DNA of 64,000 nucleotides, from positions 1-64,000 of the forward strand of contig CACWPS010000003.1 in the NCBI GenBank assembly GCA_902762875.1, written 5' to 3'. The notes beneath the pieces are model-generated. The model was given only the letters and a program-made list of their open reading frames with translations, was not told the DNA's origin and searched no databases. The DNA is from Oscillospiraceae bacterium. GTDB lineage: Bacteria > Bacillota > Clostridia > Oscillospirales > Acutalibacteraceae. The position numbers and the translations under genes were made by a program. The number at the start of each line of letters is the position of its first letter. Position 1 is the stretch's first letter. This document shows positions 26,040-35,499 of this stretch, one piece after another.

Positions 26040-26115
26040 TGTAGGGGAGGGGCTTAAGTGCCCTCCCGTTAATCTGCAAAAAAATTCGGGAGGGCACAGA
26101 GGCCCTCCCCTACAT
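26040..26115. repeat. Palindromic repeat, copy 2 (loop inverted)
   Basis: It has the same outer arms as 16078-16155 (GTAGGGGAGGG / CCCTCCCCTAC), but the central part reads as the reverse complement of copy 1: AATCTGCAAAAA here, TTTTTGCAGAT there. It fills the 83-base gap between two convergent genes and may also work as a bidirectional terminator. Confidence 0.8.
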
Positions 26116-26117
26116 TG

Positions 26118-26768
26118 TTAAAGCAATATTTTATAAAGCGCATTTATATCCTCTGCGATATAATCAGCGCCTGCGGCTTCTAATTCCTCTCGGTTGCCGA
26201 AGCCGTAAAGCACCCCGACACAGGATATGCCGTTTACCTTTGCTCCGTCAATATCGTGATGACGGTCACCTACCATAACAGCAAAGGATTTATCATTAAT
26301 ATAACATTCTTTAAGGGCGTAGGCTATGACTGCGTCCTTATTATTTCGTGTCTCGTCCATAGATGCCCCTGCGGCAAGGTGGAAATACTGCATAAGACCG
26401 AAATGCTCTAAAATCCGTTTTGCAAACTTCTCGGGCTTAGAGGTGGCGAGAATAACCCTCTTTCCGCTTTCTTTAAGTGCCTTTAAAAGCTCGGGGATAC
26501 CGTCATAAACTGCATTTTCAAAAATTCCCGTCGTCTTATAATACTCCCTGTATAAATTTACCGCCGTATGGGCTTTTTCATTATCAAACCCGCAAAAGTC
26601 TCTAAAACCGTCCAAAAGGGGAGGACCTATAAATTTGCAAAGGGTTTCGTAGGGCGGAATAGGAGCATTTAGTTTATTCAGAGCATATTTTACCGAATTT
26701 GTAATGCCTAATGCGGAATCGGTTATCGTTCCGTCTAAATCAAATAAAATGTATTTGTAATTTTTCAT
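26118..26768 (-). CDS. HAD-superfamily phosphatase (phosphoglycolate phosphatase-like)
   Basis: This 216-residue protein has HAD motif I ILFDLDGTITDS with the nucleophile Asp, motif II ILATSKPEKF, the motif III lysine region, and motif IV VGDRHHDIDGA. The helical cap of about 65 residues after motif I is like Gph/PpaX. The likely reaction is hydrolysis of a small phosphorylated metabolite. AAGGAG precedes the ATG, and the 24-bp palindrome at 26786 lies just upstream. Confidence 0.88.
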   Translation of the reverse strand: MKNYKYILFDLDGTITDSALGITNSVKYALNKLNAPIPPYETLCKFIGPPLLDGFRDFCGFDNEKAHTAVNLYREYYKTTGIFENAVYDGIPELLKALKESGKRVILATSKPEKFAKRILEHFGLMQYFHLAAGASMDETRNNKDAVIAYALKECYINDKSFAVMVGDRHHDIDGAKVNGISCVGVLYGFGNREELEAAGADYIAEDINALYKILL

Positions 26769-26785
26769 TTTTACTCCTTGTATAA

Positions 26786-26809
26786 AAGCCTCCCTTGCAA
26801 GGGAGGCTT
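26786..26809. repeat. 24-bp perfect palindrome (solo REP hairpin)
   Basis: AAGCCTCCCTTG followed by its exact reverse complement. It is the same sequence type as the outermost arm of the DUF559 elements near 50.7 and 53.3 kb. It lies between the symporter stop and the HAD gene and could terminate the symporter mRNA. Confidence 0.75.
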
Positions 26810-26819
26810 ACTTAAAATA

Positions 26820-28367
26820 TTACTCCGAAACCGATACCGTTTCCTTTTCTTCTGCGGGAGTATTGTCGAGCTGTTCGTGTGAAAGGAGCGGCTCAACATC
26901 CTTGCCCTTAATATTTCTGTCAACATAATTCTTAGTAATTTTAACAACAAGCGGAATTAAAACAACAACACCTATAAGGTTAGGCAGCATCATAAGTCCG
27001 TTGAATGTGTCGGAAATATCCCAAGCAAGGCTTGAAGTAAGTACAGCGCCGAATATAACGGTGCAAACATGAATTATCTTGAATATAATGGTAGTCTTAG
27101 CGCCGAAGAGGTATTCCCAAGCTTTTGAGCCGTAATGCGACCAGCCGAGAACTGTGGTGAAGGCAAAAAGGAACATAGCAATCGCAATGAACTTTTGACC
27201 GATGTTACCCCAACTGAAAACTGTATTAAACGCACCGCCTACGAGTGTTGCATCATTAAGTCCCTCGGCAACAGCGCCTGTTTTAGCATTGAATACGCCC
27301 GAGGTTAAAACAACAAGAGCAGTCATTGTGCAAACTATCATAGTATCGGCAAAAACTTCGAATATGCCCCACATACCCTGCTTAACGGGTTCCTTAACAT
27401 TTGAGTTGGAGTGTACCATAACCGAAGAACCGAGACCTGCCTCGTTAGAGAATACGCCTCGCTTAAAGCCCTGCTGAGCCGCAAGCATAATAGCGCTACC
27501 GATTGTTCCGCCGACAAAGGCTTCGGGCTTAAAGGCGTTTACAAATATCGCTTTAAAAGCAGGGAGAATGTGTGCGTAATTTACACCTATAACCACAAGG
27601 CTTCCCGCTACAAAAAGCACAACCATAAAGGGTACGATTTTTTCGGCAACACCGGCAATTCTCTTGAGTCCGCCCAGGGTTATAAGGGCGACTAAAGCCA
27701 TAACTACTGCGCCTAAAATAATATTATAAAGTGAAACACCCGAGAAAACCTCAATAGAAGAAAGAGAGGATACATCGAAGGCTGCGGCAACATTGGCAAC
27801 AATCTTATTAACCTGACCCATACTGCCGATACCGAAGGATGCCAGCATTGTAAAGATACAGAAAAGAACTGCCAAAACCTTGCCTATGTATTTGCAGTGC
27901 TTTTTCTTGCCGAGGCCGTCCTGCAGGTAATACATAGCGCCGCCCGACCATTCGCCGTTTGCATTTCTGCGGCGGAAGAATATACCCAAAACATTTTCGG
28001 AATAGTTTGTCATCATTCCCAAAAATGCGGCTACCCACATCCAGAAAACCGCACCTGCACCGCCAACACAAATTGCGGCGGCAACACCTGATATATTACC
28101 TGTACCAACCGTTGCCGCAAGAGCGGTACACAACGCCTGGAAGGGGGAAATAGCACCCTTTTCCTTGGTGTGGCCTATTACTTCCTTTTTGAAAAGACTT
28201 CCTATGGTGTTAACCCACCAATGCTTTATATGGGATACCTGAAACACCTTTGTAGAGAGTGTGGCAATTAATCCCGTGCCAAGCAGAAGAATAAGTCCTA
28301 CCCAGCCCCAAACGAAACCGTTGACGGCACCGTTCAGCTCTTCAATTTTTGATAAAAAAGCCTCCAT
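26820..28367 (-). CDS. Alanine/glycine:cation symporter (AGCS family)
   Basis: This 515-residue polytopic protein has about ten to eleven membrane helices. AGCS signatures include ALAATVGTGNISGVA near 85 and FSNEAGLGSSVMVHS near 305. Family members import alanine or glycine with Na+. The tandem glycine riboswitch in its leader makes glycine the more likely substrate. Neighbours on the minus strand are separated by a palindrome, so it may be monocistronic. Confidence 0.93.
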   Translation of the reverse strand: MEAFLSKIEELNGAVNGFVWGWVGLILLLGTGLIATLSTKVFQVSHIKHWWVNTIGSLFKKEVIGHTKEKGAISPFQALCTALAATVGTGNISGVAAAICVGGAGAVFWMWVAAFLGMMTNYSENVLGIFFRRRNANGEWSGGAMYYLQDGLGKKKHCKYIGKVLAVLFCIFTMLASFGIGSMGQVNKIVANVAAAFDVSSLSSIEVFSGVSLYNIILGAVVMALVALITLGGLKRIAGVAEKIVPFMVVLFVAGSLVVIGVNYAHILPAFKAIFVNAFKPEAFVGGTIGSAIMLAAQQGFKRGVFSNEAGLGSSVMVHSNSNVKEPVKQGMWGIFEVFADTMIVCTMTALVVLTSGVFNAKTGAVAEGLNDATLVGGAFNTVFSWGNIGQKFIAIAMFLFAFTTVLGWSHYGSKAWEYLFGAKTTIIFKIIHVCTVIFGAVLTSSLAWDISDTFNGLMMLPNLIGVVVLIPLVVKITKNYVDRNIKGKDVEPLLSHEQLDNTPAEEKETVSVSE

Positions 28368-28390
28368 AATAAAAACTCCTTAAAAATATT

Positions 28391-28420
28391 AAAGCCGAGC
28401 TTTATTTTAAGCTCGGCAAA
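28391..28420 (-). terminator. Riboswitch expression-platform terminator
   Basis: On the minus strand GCCGAGCTT / AAGCTCGGC forms a stem followed by TTTAATATTTTT, between the glycine aptamers and the symporter start. It is the likely on/off element of the riboswitch. Confidence 0.75.
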
Positions 28421-28449
28421 AGAAACGGTGAAAAAATCTTCCCAAAAAG

Positions 28450-28625
28450 AAGAGTAGTTGCACTTTGTCCTTTTGCCTGAGAGATTAGCGAAACCGCCTT
28501 GCCCCTTCGGCACCCGATTTAATACGGGATTCTCCAAAGTTCTATCAGCTTACAGTCTTTGCCCGAAAAGGGACGCCTGAGAGTGTTACTCCTTCGGCAG
28601 TACAAGTACTTTTCCTGTAAACATC
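28450..28625 (-). ncRNA. Tandem glycine riboswitch
   Basis: On the minus strand the two glycine-aptamer cores are recognisable: GCCGAAGGAGTAA with ACTCTCAGGC, then GCCGAAGGGGCAA with CTCTCAGGCAAAAGGAC. A short linker joins them in the usual tandem order. It precedes an AGCS symporter gene, a known target of this riboswitch. Confidence 0.93.
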
Positions 28626-28650
28626 ATATAGATTTATTAAATTAATACTT

Positions 28651-28678
28651 ATTATAACACATTTCTATGGGATTGCAA
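28651..28678 (-). promoter_or_regulatory. Promoter of the glycine riboswitch-symporter unit
   Basis: On the minus strand TTGCAA, 16 bases, TATAAT, about 25 bases before the first aptamer. Confidence 0.7.
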
Positions 28679-28716
28679 GAAAAAATTTTTAAAGAAAAAA
28701 CGCTTTATCGCTTTAA

Positions 28717-30165
<1,449 letters not shown>

Positions 30166-30195
30166 TTGTATGCCTTAGTTTATGCACAAATATGA

Positions 30196-30330
30196 GCCTC
30201 CCAAGCCTTACGGGAGGGGGACCGCCGAACGGCGTTGGAGGGATTCGGGTTGCCTTTATATAAACCCAATCCCCCAGTCACGGCTTTGCCGTGCCAGCCC
30301 CCTTTAGGCAAGGGGGCCTTTATTTTTTTT
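30196..30330. repeat. ORF-less inverted-repeat element (DUF559-element relative)
   Basis: The left arm (from GCCTCCCAAGCC to GGAGGGATTCGGGTT) and the right arm (AACCCAATCCCCC to AGGGGGCC) are inverted copies around a spacer of about 12 bases. The arms have the same order as those flanking the DUF559 ORFs: a GCCTCCC-type outer hairpin, an inner hairpin, then a GGAGGGATT inner end. A T-rich run follows, so it also serves as the gdhA terminator. Confidence 0.75.
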
Positions 30331-30378
30331 ACTCAATGCGGCGAAAATTTAAGGGGATTTTCTGTGTGAAAGGAAAAA

Positions 30379-30756
30379 TCAAAAGCCCAACTTGCGCAGC
30401 AGCTTTTCAATATCGGCGGCTTTCAGCACCTTGCCCTGTGACACAACCTTTTCATTGACCACAAGAGCGGGCATACTCATAACGCCGTATTCCATAACCC
30501 TTTGCATATCGGTGATATATTCCACTTCCACAGACAAGCCCATTGCTTTAACGGCTTTTTTAGCGTTCTCATATTGCTCGTGACAGGATTTGCACCCGGC
30601 TCCTAAGACCTTTATACAGCAAATACCGCCCCTTGCTTCAGGACAGCAAGCGTTAGTAATTTCTTCTGCTTCGCCTGTCGGACAGCCGCAGCTGCAAGCG
30701 CAAGCGGGAGCCTTCTTTTCTTCTTCCTTTTTCTTTTTGAAATTAAATAATGACAT
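30379..30756 (-). CDS. Small thioredoxin-like protein with Cys-rich N-terminus
   Basis: This 125-residue protein starts at the ATG at 30756 behind GGAGGT. A lysine-rich start and a cysteine-dense segment (ACACSCGCPTGEA, then CC and CC) precede a compact thioredoxin fold with the redox pair GCKSCH and a cis-Pro SMPALVV. It matches the redox-active-disulfide (DUF/TM0996-like) family, usually encoded beside ArsP/UPF0718 permeases, exactly as here. It is the third gene of an arsR-permease-thioredoxin operon. The Cys-rich segment could bind metal or metalloid; this is inference. Confidence 0.8.
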   Translation of the reverse strand: MSLFNFKKKKEEEKKAPACACSCGCPTGEAEEITNACCPEARGGICCIKVLGAGCKSCHEQYENAKKAVKAMGLSVEVEYITDMQRVMEYGVMSMPALVVNEKVVSQGKVLKAADIEKLLRKLGF

Positions 30757-30773
30757 AATGTTACCTCCGAAAT

Positions 30774-31778
30774 TTATATAATAATATTTTGTATAGCGTT
30801 GAAGAAATAACCTACAACGATAATACCAACAGTGCATATAGAAATAAATATACCGAGCAGCTTTGGTTTTACCGCCTTGCGCAGCATTATCATTGACGGC
30901 AGAGAAAGGGTAGTAACCGCCATCATAAAGGAAAGCACAACGCCCAGCAATGCGCCTTTTGCAAGCAGAGCCTCGGCAATCGGGATTGTGCCGAATATAT
31001 CGGCATACATAGGAACACCTGCGATTGTGGCAAGAACCACACCTAAGGAATTATTGTCGCCGAGAATTTTTACGATAAATTCTTCGGGTATCCAGTTATG
31101 AATAATTGCTCCGATTCCAACCCCTATAAGCACATAAGGGAAGACCTTTTTTGCGGTGGCGACAACCTGTTCCCACGCATATTTCAATCGGTCTTTGAAA
31201 TGCAGTTCATCTTGCGGAACATCAAGCGACCGCCCGTTACGAATAAACTCCTCGACCTGATTTTGAAGGTGCAGTTTCTCAATCAGCGTACCGCCCGCAA
31301 CCGCAATTACAAGTCCGAGAAGGACATAAACAACCGCCACCTTCCACCCGAAAATACTCATTAACAGCACAAGACTTCCAAGGTCAACCATAGGTGAAGA
31401 AATAAGGAAAGAGAAGGTTACTCCTAGGGGCAGACCTGCGCTTGTAAAACCGATAAATAACGGAATCGACGAACAGGAGCAAAAGGGTGTAACCGTACCG
31501 AGCAATGCGGCGATGATATTTGCCCATATCCCGTGGAAACGCCCGAGTATCTTTTTTGTCCTCTCGGGCGGGAAAAAGCTTTGAATATATGAAATAATCA
31601 AAATCAAAACGCCGAGTAAGATCATAATTTTTATAGTATCATATATAAAGAAGCGAATACTGCCGCCTATCCTGCTTGAAGTATCTAAGCCACAGTAATT
31701 AAGAGCTGTGCTTATAAGTCGGTTAAGCCACTGCATACCGAGGATTTCATTTTGAAAAAAATCCCATACTGCTTTCAT
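30774..31778 (-). CDS. UPF0718/ArsP-type permease
   Basis: This 334-residue protein has about eight membrane helices in two repeats. The signature TPFCSCSSIPLFIGF near residue 100 carries the Cys pair of ArsP permeases, which export trivalent organoarsenicals. It sits between an ArsR-type repressor and a thioredoxin-like gene. Substrate assignment to arsenicals is likely but not proven, because other UPF0718 members have unknown substrates. Confidence 0.82.
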   Translation of the reverse strand: MKAVWDFFQNEILGMQWLNRLISTALNYCGLDTSSRIGGSIRFFIYDTIKIMILLGVLILIISYIQSFFPPERTKKILGRFHGIWANIIAALLGTVTPFCSCSSIPLFIGFTSAGLPLGVTFSFLISSPMVDLGSLVLLMSIFGWKVAVVYVLLGLVIAVAGGTLIEKLHLQNQVEEFIRNGRSLDVPQDELHFKDRLKYAWEQVVATAKKVFPYVLIGVGIGAIIHNWIPEEFIVKILGDNNSLGVVLATIAGVPMYADIFGTIPIAEALLAKGALLGVVLSFMMAVTTLSLPSMIMLRKAVKPKLLGIFISICTVGIIVVGYFFNAIQNIII

Positions 31779-31795
31779 AAGAAGCTCCTTTCGTA

Positions 31796-32074
31796 TTATG
31801 AATCAATAGTTGTCAGCTCTTTAAGACATTTACAGGCATATTCTGCTCCCTCGGGAGAAATTGAGTAGTGAGTCCACTTTCCCTCTTTTCTGCCTGTCAC
31901 AATTCCCGAATCACACAAAATTTTCATATGATGGGATAGGGTTGGCTGTGTTACATTGAGCTCCTCAAGCAGCTTGCAGGCGCATTTTTCGCCGCTTCGG
32001 AGCATTTCTATAATTCGGATACGGTTTTCATCACAAAAGGCTTTAAATATTAATGCCGTTTTTCTTTCGTCCAT
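31796..32074 (-). CDS. arsR: ArsR-family metalloid-responsive repressor
   Basis: This 92-residue winged helix protein has a DNA-reading helix in TQPTLSHHMKIL. The ArsR-type metal site is CAC in GEKCACKLLEEL, matching the CxC trivalent-arsenic site, and a further Cys pair (ACKC) lies near the C-terminus. It is first gene of the permease operon. A perfect promoter covered by an inverted repeat lies upstream, fitting autorepression. Confidence 0.9.
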   Translation of the reverse strand: MDERKTALIFKAFCDENRIRIIEMLRSGEKCACKLLEELNVTQPTLSHHMKILCDSGIVTGRKEGKWTHYSISPEGAEYACKCLKELTTIDS

Positions 32075-32100
32075 CTGCCTTTCACCTCATATATACATTT

Positions 32101-32140
32101 ATCTATGTATGATTATACATAACATATAGATAATTGTCAA
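32101..32140 (-). promoter_or_regulatory. arsR promoter overlapped by palindromic operator
   Basis: On the minus strand TTGACA (complement of 32135-32140), 17 bases, TATAAT (complement of 32112-32117). A nested palindrome covers the -10: ATCTAT at 32101 pairs with ATAGAT at 32126, and inside it ATGTAT pairs with ATACAT. ArsR binding there would block RNA polymerase. Confidence 0.8.
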
Positions 32141-32178
32141 TAGATAAAATTCTTATGTTCAAAAGCGGTTTTTAGAGT

Positions 32179-32207
32179 TTGACATTTAGGCCTATTATAT
32201 GTATACT
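32179..32207 (+). promoter_or_regulatory. Promoter of the glycosyltransferase-oxidoreductase-dnaD run
   Basis: TTGACA (32179-32184), 17 bases, TATACT (32202-32207). The genes from 32237 to 38343 follow with small gaps or overlaps and may be one transcript. Confidence 0.75.
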
Positions 32208-32236
32208 AAATAGTAGCTTACTGTCGGAGGGAATAA

Positions 32237-33376
32237 ATGAAAGCAATTATATTTTCCTGCGGAACGGGCGGAGGTCACAATGCCGCAGGATTAGCTGTAA
32301 AGGAAGAGCTTGAGCTAAGGGGTCATACCGTACTGATGCTTAACCCTTACAGCTTAAAAAGCAAAAGAACAGAAAGAATAATCAATCAGGTATATATTAA
32401 AATGGTGCAAAAGGTGCCAAAAGTTTTCGGGGCGGTTTACGCTTTGGGCAACGCTTACAGAAAGCTGCCCTTCCGTTCGCCTGTTTATTTTGTAAACGGG
32501 GGTATGGCAAAGCGGCTCGATGAATTTTTCAAAACCGAAAAACCCGATATAGTGATAATGCCCCATGTTTTTCCTGCGGAGATTATTACCAATATGAAAA
32601 ACCGAGGTATGGCTGTACCGAAAACAGTATTTGTTTCCACCGATTACACCTGCGTACCCTTTACCGAGGAGACCGACTGCGACATTTATATAACCCCGCA
32701 GGAAAGCCTTGATTTTGAATATGAAAGTCACGGAATAGCAAAGGAAAGGCTAAAGCCCTTGGGCATTCCCGTAAGCCGTAGATTTTCCGAACCTCTTTCA
32801 AGGGAAGAGGCGGCGGAAAAACTGGGACTTGACAGTGATAAAAGATATATACTGGTCTCGGGCGGAAGTATGGGCGCAGGCAGGCTTATTTATGCTATTA
32901 AAATACTGTACGATAAATTTAAAAGCGAAGAAAATACCCGCATAATTGTGATTTGCGGCAGTAATGAATGGCTTTATAATCAGCTCTCAAAGCGCTACAG
33001 CCAAAAAATAATCGCTGTAGGCTATACCGATAAAATGGCGGAATATATGCGTATTTCGGATATTTATGTAACAAAGCCCGGCGGGCTTTCTACCACCGAG
33101 GGGGCGGCAATGGGTATTCCGATGGTTCATACAATGTCAATTCCCGGATGCGAGACTGCAAATATGCAATATTTTGGGGAGTACGGTATGAGTATCCCTG
33201 TGAAAAAGCTTACAAAAAATCTTTCCGCGGCGGTGGACAGGCTTTCTGAGAGCTCGGCAATTAATGAAATGACGGAAAACCAGAAAAATATGATTAACGG
33301 AAATGCCGCGCAGGATATTTGTATCCTTGCGGAAAATATTATAAATAACAGCTTAGAGGTAGAAAAATATGATTAA
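32237..33376 (+). CDS. MGDG synthase/UgtP-type glycolipid glycosyltransferase (GT28)
   Basis: This 379-residue protein starts FSCGTGGGHNAAG, the lipid-acceptor motif of MGDG synthases and diacylglycerol glucosyltransferases. In the C-terminal half it has VSGGSMGAGRL and the nucleotide-sugar site KPGGLSTTEGAAMGIP. It should transfer a sugar from a UDP-sugar to diacylglycerol at the inner membrane leaflet, making glycolipid or a lipoteichoic acid anchor. GGAGG precedes the ATG. It overlaps the following FAD gene by 8 bases. Confidence 0.85.
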   Translation: MKAIIFSCGTGGGHNAAGLAVKEELELRGHTVLMLNPYSLKSKRTERIINQVYIKMVQKVPKVFGAVYALGNAYRKLPFRSPVYFVNGGMAKRLDEFFKTEKPDIVIMPHVFPAEIITNMKNRGMAVPKTVFVSTDYTCVPFTEETDCDIYITPQESLDFEYESHGIAKERLKPLGIPVSRRFSEPLSREEAAEKLGLDSDKRYILVSGGSMGAGRLIYAIKILYDKFKSEENTRIIVICGSNEWLYNQLSKRYSQKIIAVGYTDKMAEYMRISDIYVTKPGGLSTTEGAAMGIPMVHTMSIPGCETANMQYFGEYGMSIPVKKLTKNLSAAVDRLSESSAINEMTENQKNMINGNAAQDICILAENIINNSLEVEKYD

Positions 33377-34568
33377 CGAGGTTTTAAATACAAAGGTTTC
33401 TGAAAACTGTGATGTCTTGGTTTGCGGCGGCGGTTTTGCGGGAATTTCTGCGGCACTTGCGGCGGCAAGGCAGGGTAAAAAGACAATTCTTTTAGAAAAG
33501 GAATTTATTTTGGGCGGACTCGGTACAGCAGGTCTTGTTACAATGTATCTGCCTCTTTGCGACGGAATGGGCCGTCAGGTCTCCTTTGGTATAGCCGAGG
33601 AGCTTTTAAAACTTTCAATTTCTATGGGAGCTGAGGCTCAATATCCCGAAAACTGGCTTGACAGCGAGGATAAAGCCTTTAGAACAGAAAAGAATAAACG
33701 CTTTGAGGTGCGTTATAATCCAAGCCTATTTGCGATACTTGCAGAACAGCTTTTGCTTAAAGAAAATGTAAAGATTTTATACGGTACATACGCTGTGGCG
33801 GTGGATAAAACCGCTGATAAAATAAACGCGGTCATAACCGAAAGCAAATCGGGCAGACAGGCGATAAAAGCGGCTTCGGTGGTTGACGCAACGGGCGACT
33901 GCGATATTGCTTTTTTTACAGGTGCACCTACCGATACCTTTAAGCAGGGCAACATTCTTGCGGCATGGTACTATTTTTTGGAGAGCTCCGGTTATGACCT
34001 TGCTGCGCTTGGTTGTGCGGATATTCCCGATGACCAAAAGAATGGGGAAAACGGGGTTGAAACACTTATAAACCGCCGTTTCACGGGACTTGACGCAGAG
34101 GAAATTTCGCAAATGGTACAGCTTTCGCACAATGCTGTTATAGAGGATATTAAAAAAAGAAGAGATCGAGGAAGCGACCTTGTGCCGACATGCATAGCCA
34201 CAATTCCGCAAATACGAATGACAAGAAAGCTTGTCGGAGAGTATGTTTTGCACGATACCGAGGAGCATAAATATTTTGAGGATTCTGTCGGAATGGTATC
34301 GGACTGGCGAAAGCGCGGACCTGTATACGAAGTGCCTTTTAGAACTCTTTATTCAGGCAAAATTAAGAATTTGATTACAGCGGGCAGATGCACTTCTGTG
34401 ACCGACAGTATGTGGGATATAATGCGTGTTATACCTTGCTGTGCGGTGACCGGTCAGGCGGCGGGAACAGCCGCGGCTATGACAGACGATTTCACAAAGC
34501 TTGATGTTAAAAAGCTTCAATGCGAGCTTGAGGAAAACGGAGTTGTTCTACACGAAAATCAGCTTTAA
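33369..34568 (+). CDS. FAD-dependent oxidoreductase
   Basis: This 399-residue protein has an N-terminal FAD-binding Rossmann motif VCGGGFAGISAALAAARQG, an acidic end LLEKE, and the second FAD contact VVDATGDCDIAF. The C-terminal AGRCTSVTDSMWDIMRV is typical of the FAD_oxidored (Pfam PF12831) family. Substrate is unknown. Operonic overlap with the glycolipid glycosyltransferase is probably positional only. Confidence 0.8.
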   Translation: MINEVLNTKVSENCDVLVCGGGFAGISAALAAARQGKKTILLEKEFILGGLGTAGLVTMYLPLCDGMGRQVSFGIAEELLKLSISMGAEAQYPENWLDSEDKAFRTEKNKRFEVRYNPSLFAILAEQLLLKENVKILYGTYAVAVDKTADKINAVITESKSGRQAIKAASVVDATGDCDIAFFTGAPTDTFKQGNILAAWYYFLESSGYDLAALGCADIPDDQKNGENGVETLINRRFTGLDAEEISQMVQLSHNAVIEDIKKRRDRGSDLVPTCIATIPQIRMTRKLVGEYVLHDTEEHKYFEDSVGMVSDWRKRGPVYEVPFRTLYSGKIKNLITAGRCTSVTDSMWDIMRVIPCCAVTGQAAGTAAAMTDDFTKLDVKKLQCELEENGVVLHENQL

Positions 34569-34584
34569 TATAAGAGGTTGAATA

Positions 34585-35493
34585 ATGAATTACCGAATTA
34601 ATACAACAGCACTTTCCGCTGTTTTTACCGTCCCTGCCGCCGTCGCAGATAATCACTTAAAGCTGGCACGGGGCGAGCATATAAAGGTTTTGCTTTACAT
34701 AATGCGTAATATGACAGCTCCGATTGAGCCTTCTGTTATTGCCGAGGCGGTCGGGATTTCCGCCTATGATGTGAAAGAGGCGCTGGTTTACTGGGAAGAC
34801 GCGGGGATTTTAAGCTGTGACAGTAGTCCTAAAGAAAATACAGAAATCAAACCAAAAACGGCAAGCCGTGCCGAAAAACCCAGCCGAAACGATGTGGCAA
34901 GGCGCGGTGCGGAGGATGAAAAGGTAAGCTACCTTTTAAGGGAAACCCAAATGCGCCTCGGCAGAAATCTAAAGAGCAACGAGGCGAGCACCCTTGTTTG
35001 GCTTTATGACGACGAGGGACTTGATGTTTCCCTTATACTTATGATAGTGCAGTATGCGGCGGCGCATAATAAGGCTAATATCCGTTTTATCGAGTCAACG
35101 GCGGTTGATTGGATAAACAAGGGGATAGATACTGTTGCAGCGGCGGATAATGAGCTTAACCTATTGGCGATGGGGGAGCAGGCGTGGAAAATTGTAAGCT
35201 CTGCCTTCGGAATTGAGCGCAGAAAGCCCAGCAAAAAGGAAACCGAGCTTTCCTTGCTTTGGGTGAACGACTGGAAAATGTCAAAGCAGATGCTTGAAAG
35301 AGCGTACGAGGAATGCGTCAACACAAAATCGAAGTTTTCCTTTGCTTATACTGCGAAAATTATCGAAAGCTGGCACGAAAAGGGCTATAAAACCCCCGAA
35401 GACATACAGAAAAGAGAGAAAGGCGATGAAAAGGAGGGCTTTGCCGCCTATGACATCGACCTGTTTGAAAAAATGCTTAACACAAAGGATTAG
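34585..35493 (+). CDS. dnaD: DnaD-domain replication initiation protein
   Basis: This 302-residue protein has a winged-helix-like N-terminal part (about 25-75, including IAEAVGISAYDVKEALVYWEDAGI) and two DnaD C-terminal-type helical domains (about 120-190 and 200-275). In Firmicutes DnaD remodels DNA at the origin and at restart sites and recruits the DnaB-DnaI loader. The next gene is a DnaI/DnaC-like ATPase, which supports the assignment. Confidence 0.85.
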   Translation: MNYRINTTALSAVFTVPAAVADNHLKLARGEHIKVLLYIMRNMTAPIEPSVIAEAVGISAYDVKEALVYWEDAGILSCDSSPKENTEIKPKTASRAEKPSRNDVARRGAEDEKVSYLLRETQMRLGRNLKSNEASTLVWLYDDEGLDVSLILMIVQYAAAHNKANIRFIESTAVDWINKGIDTVAAADNELNLLAMGEQAWKIVSSAFGIERRKPSKKETELSLLWVNDWKMSKQMLERAYEECVNTKSKFSFAYTAKIIESWHEKGYKTPEDIQKREKGDEKEGFAAYDIDLFEKMLNTKD

Positions 35494-35499
35494 AGTGAT

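Noticed and set aside
27202-27695. Plus-strand ORFs opposite the AGCS symporter
   Set aside because: Antisense shadows of a clear transporter gene.
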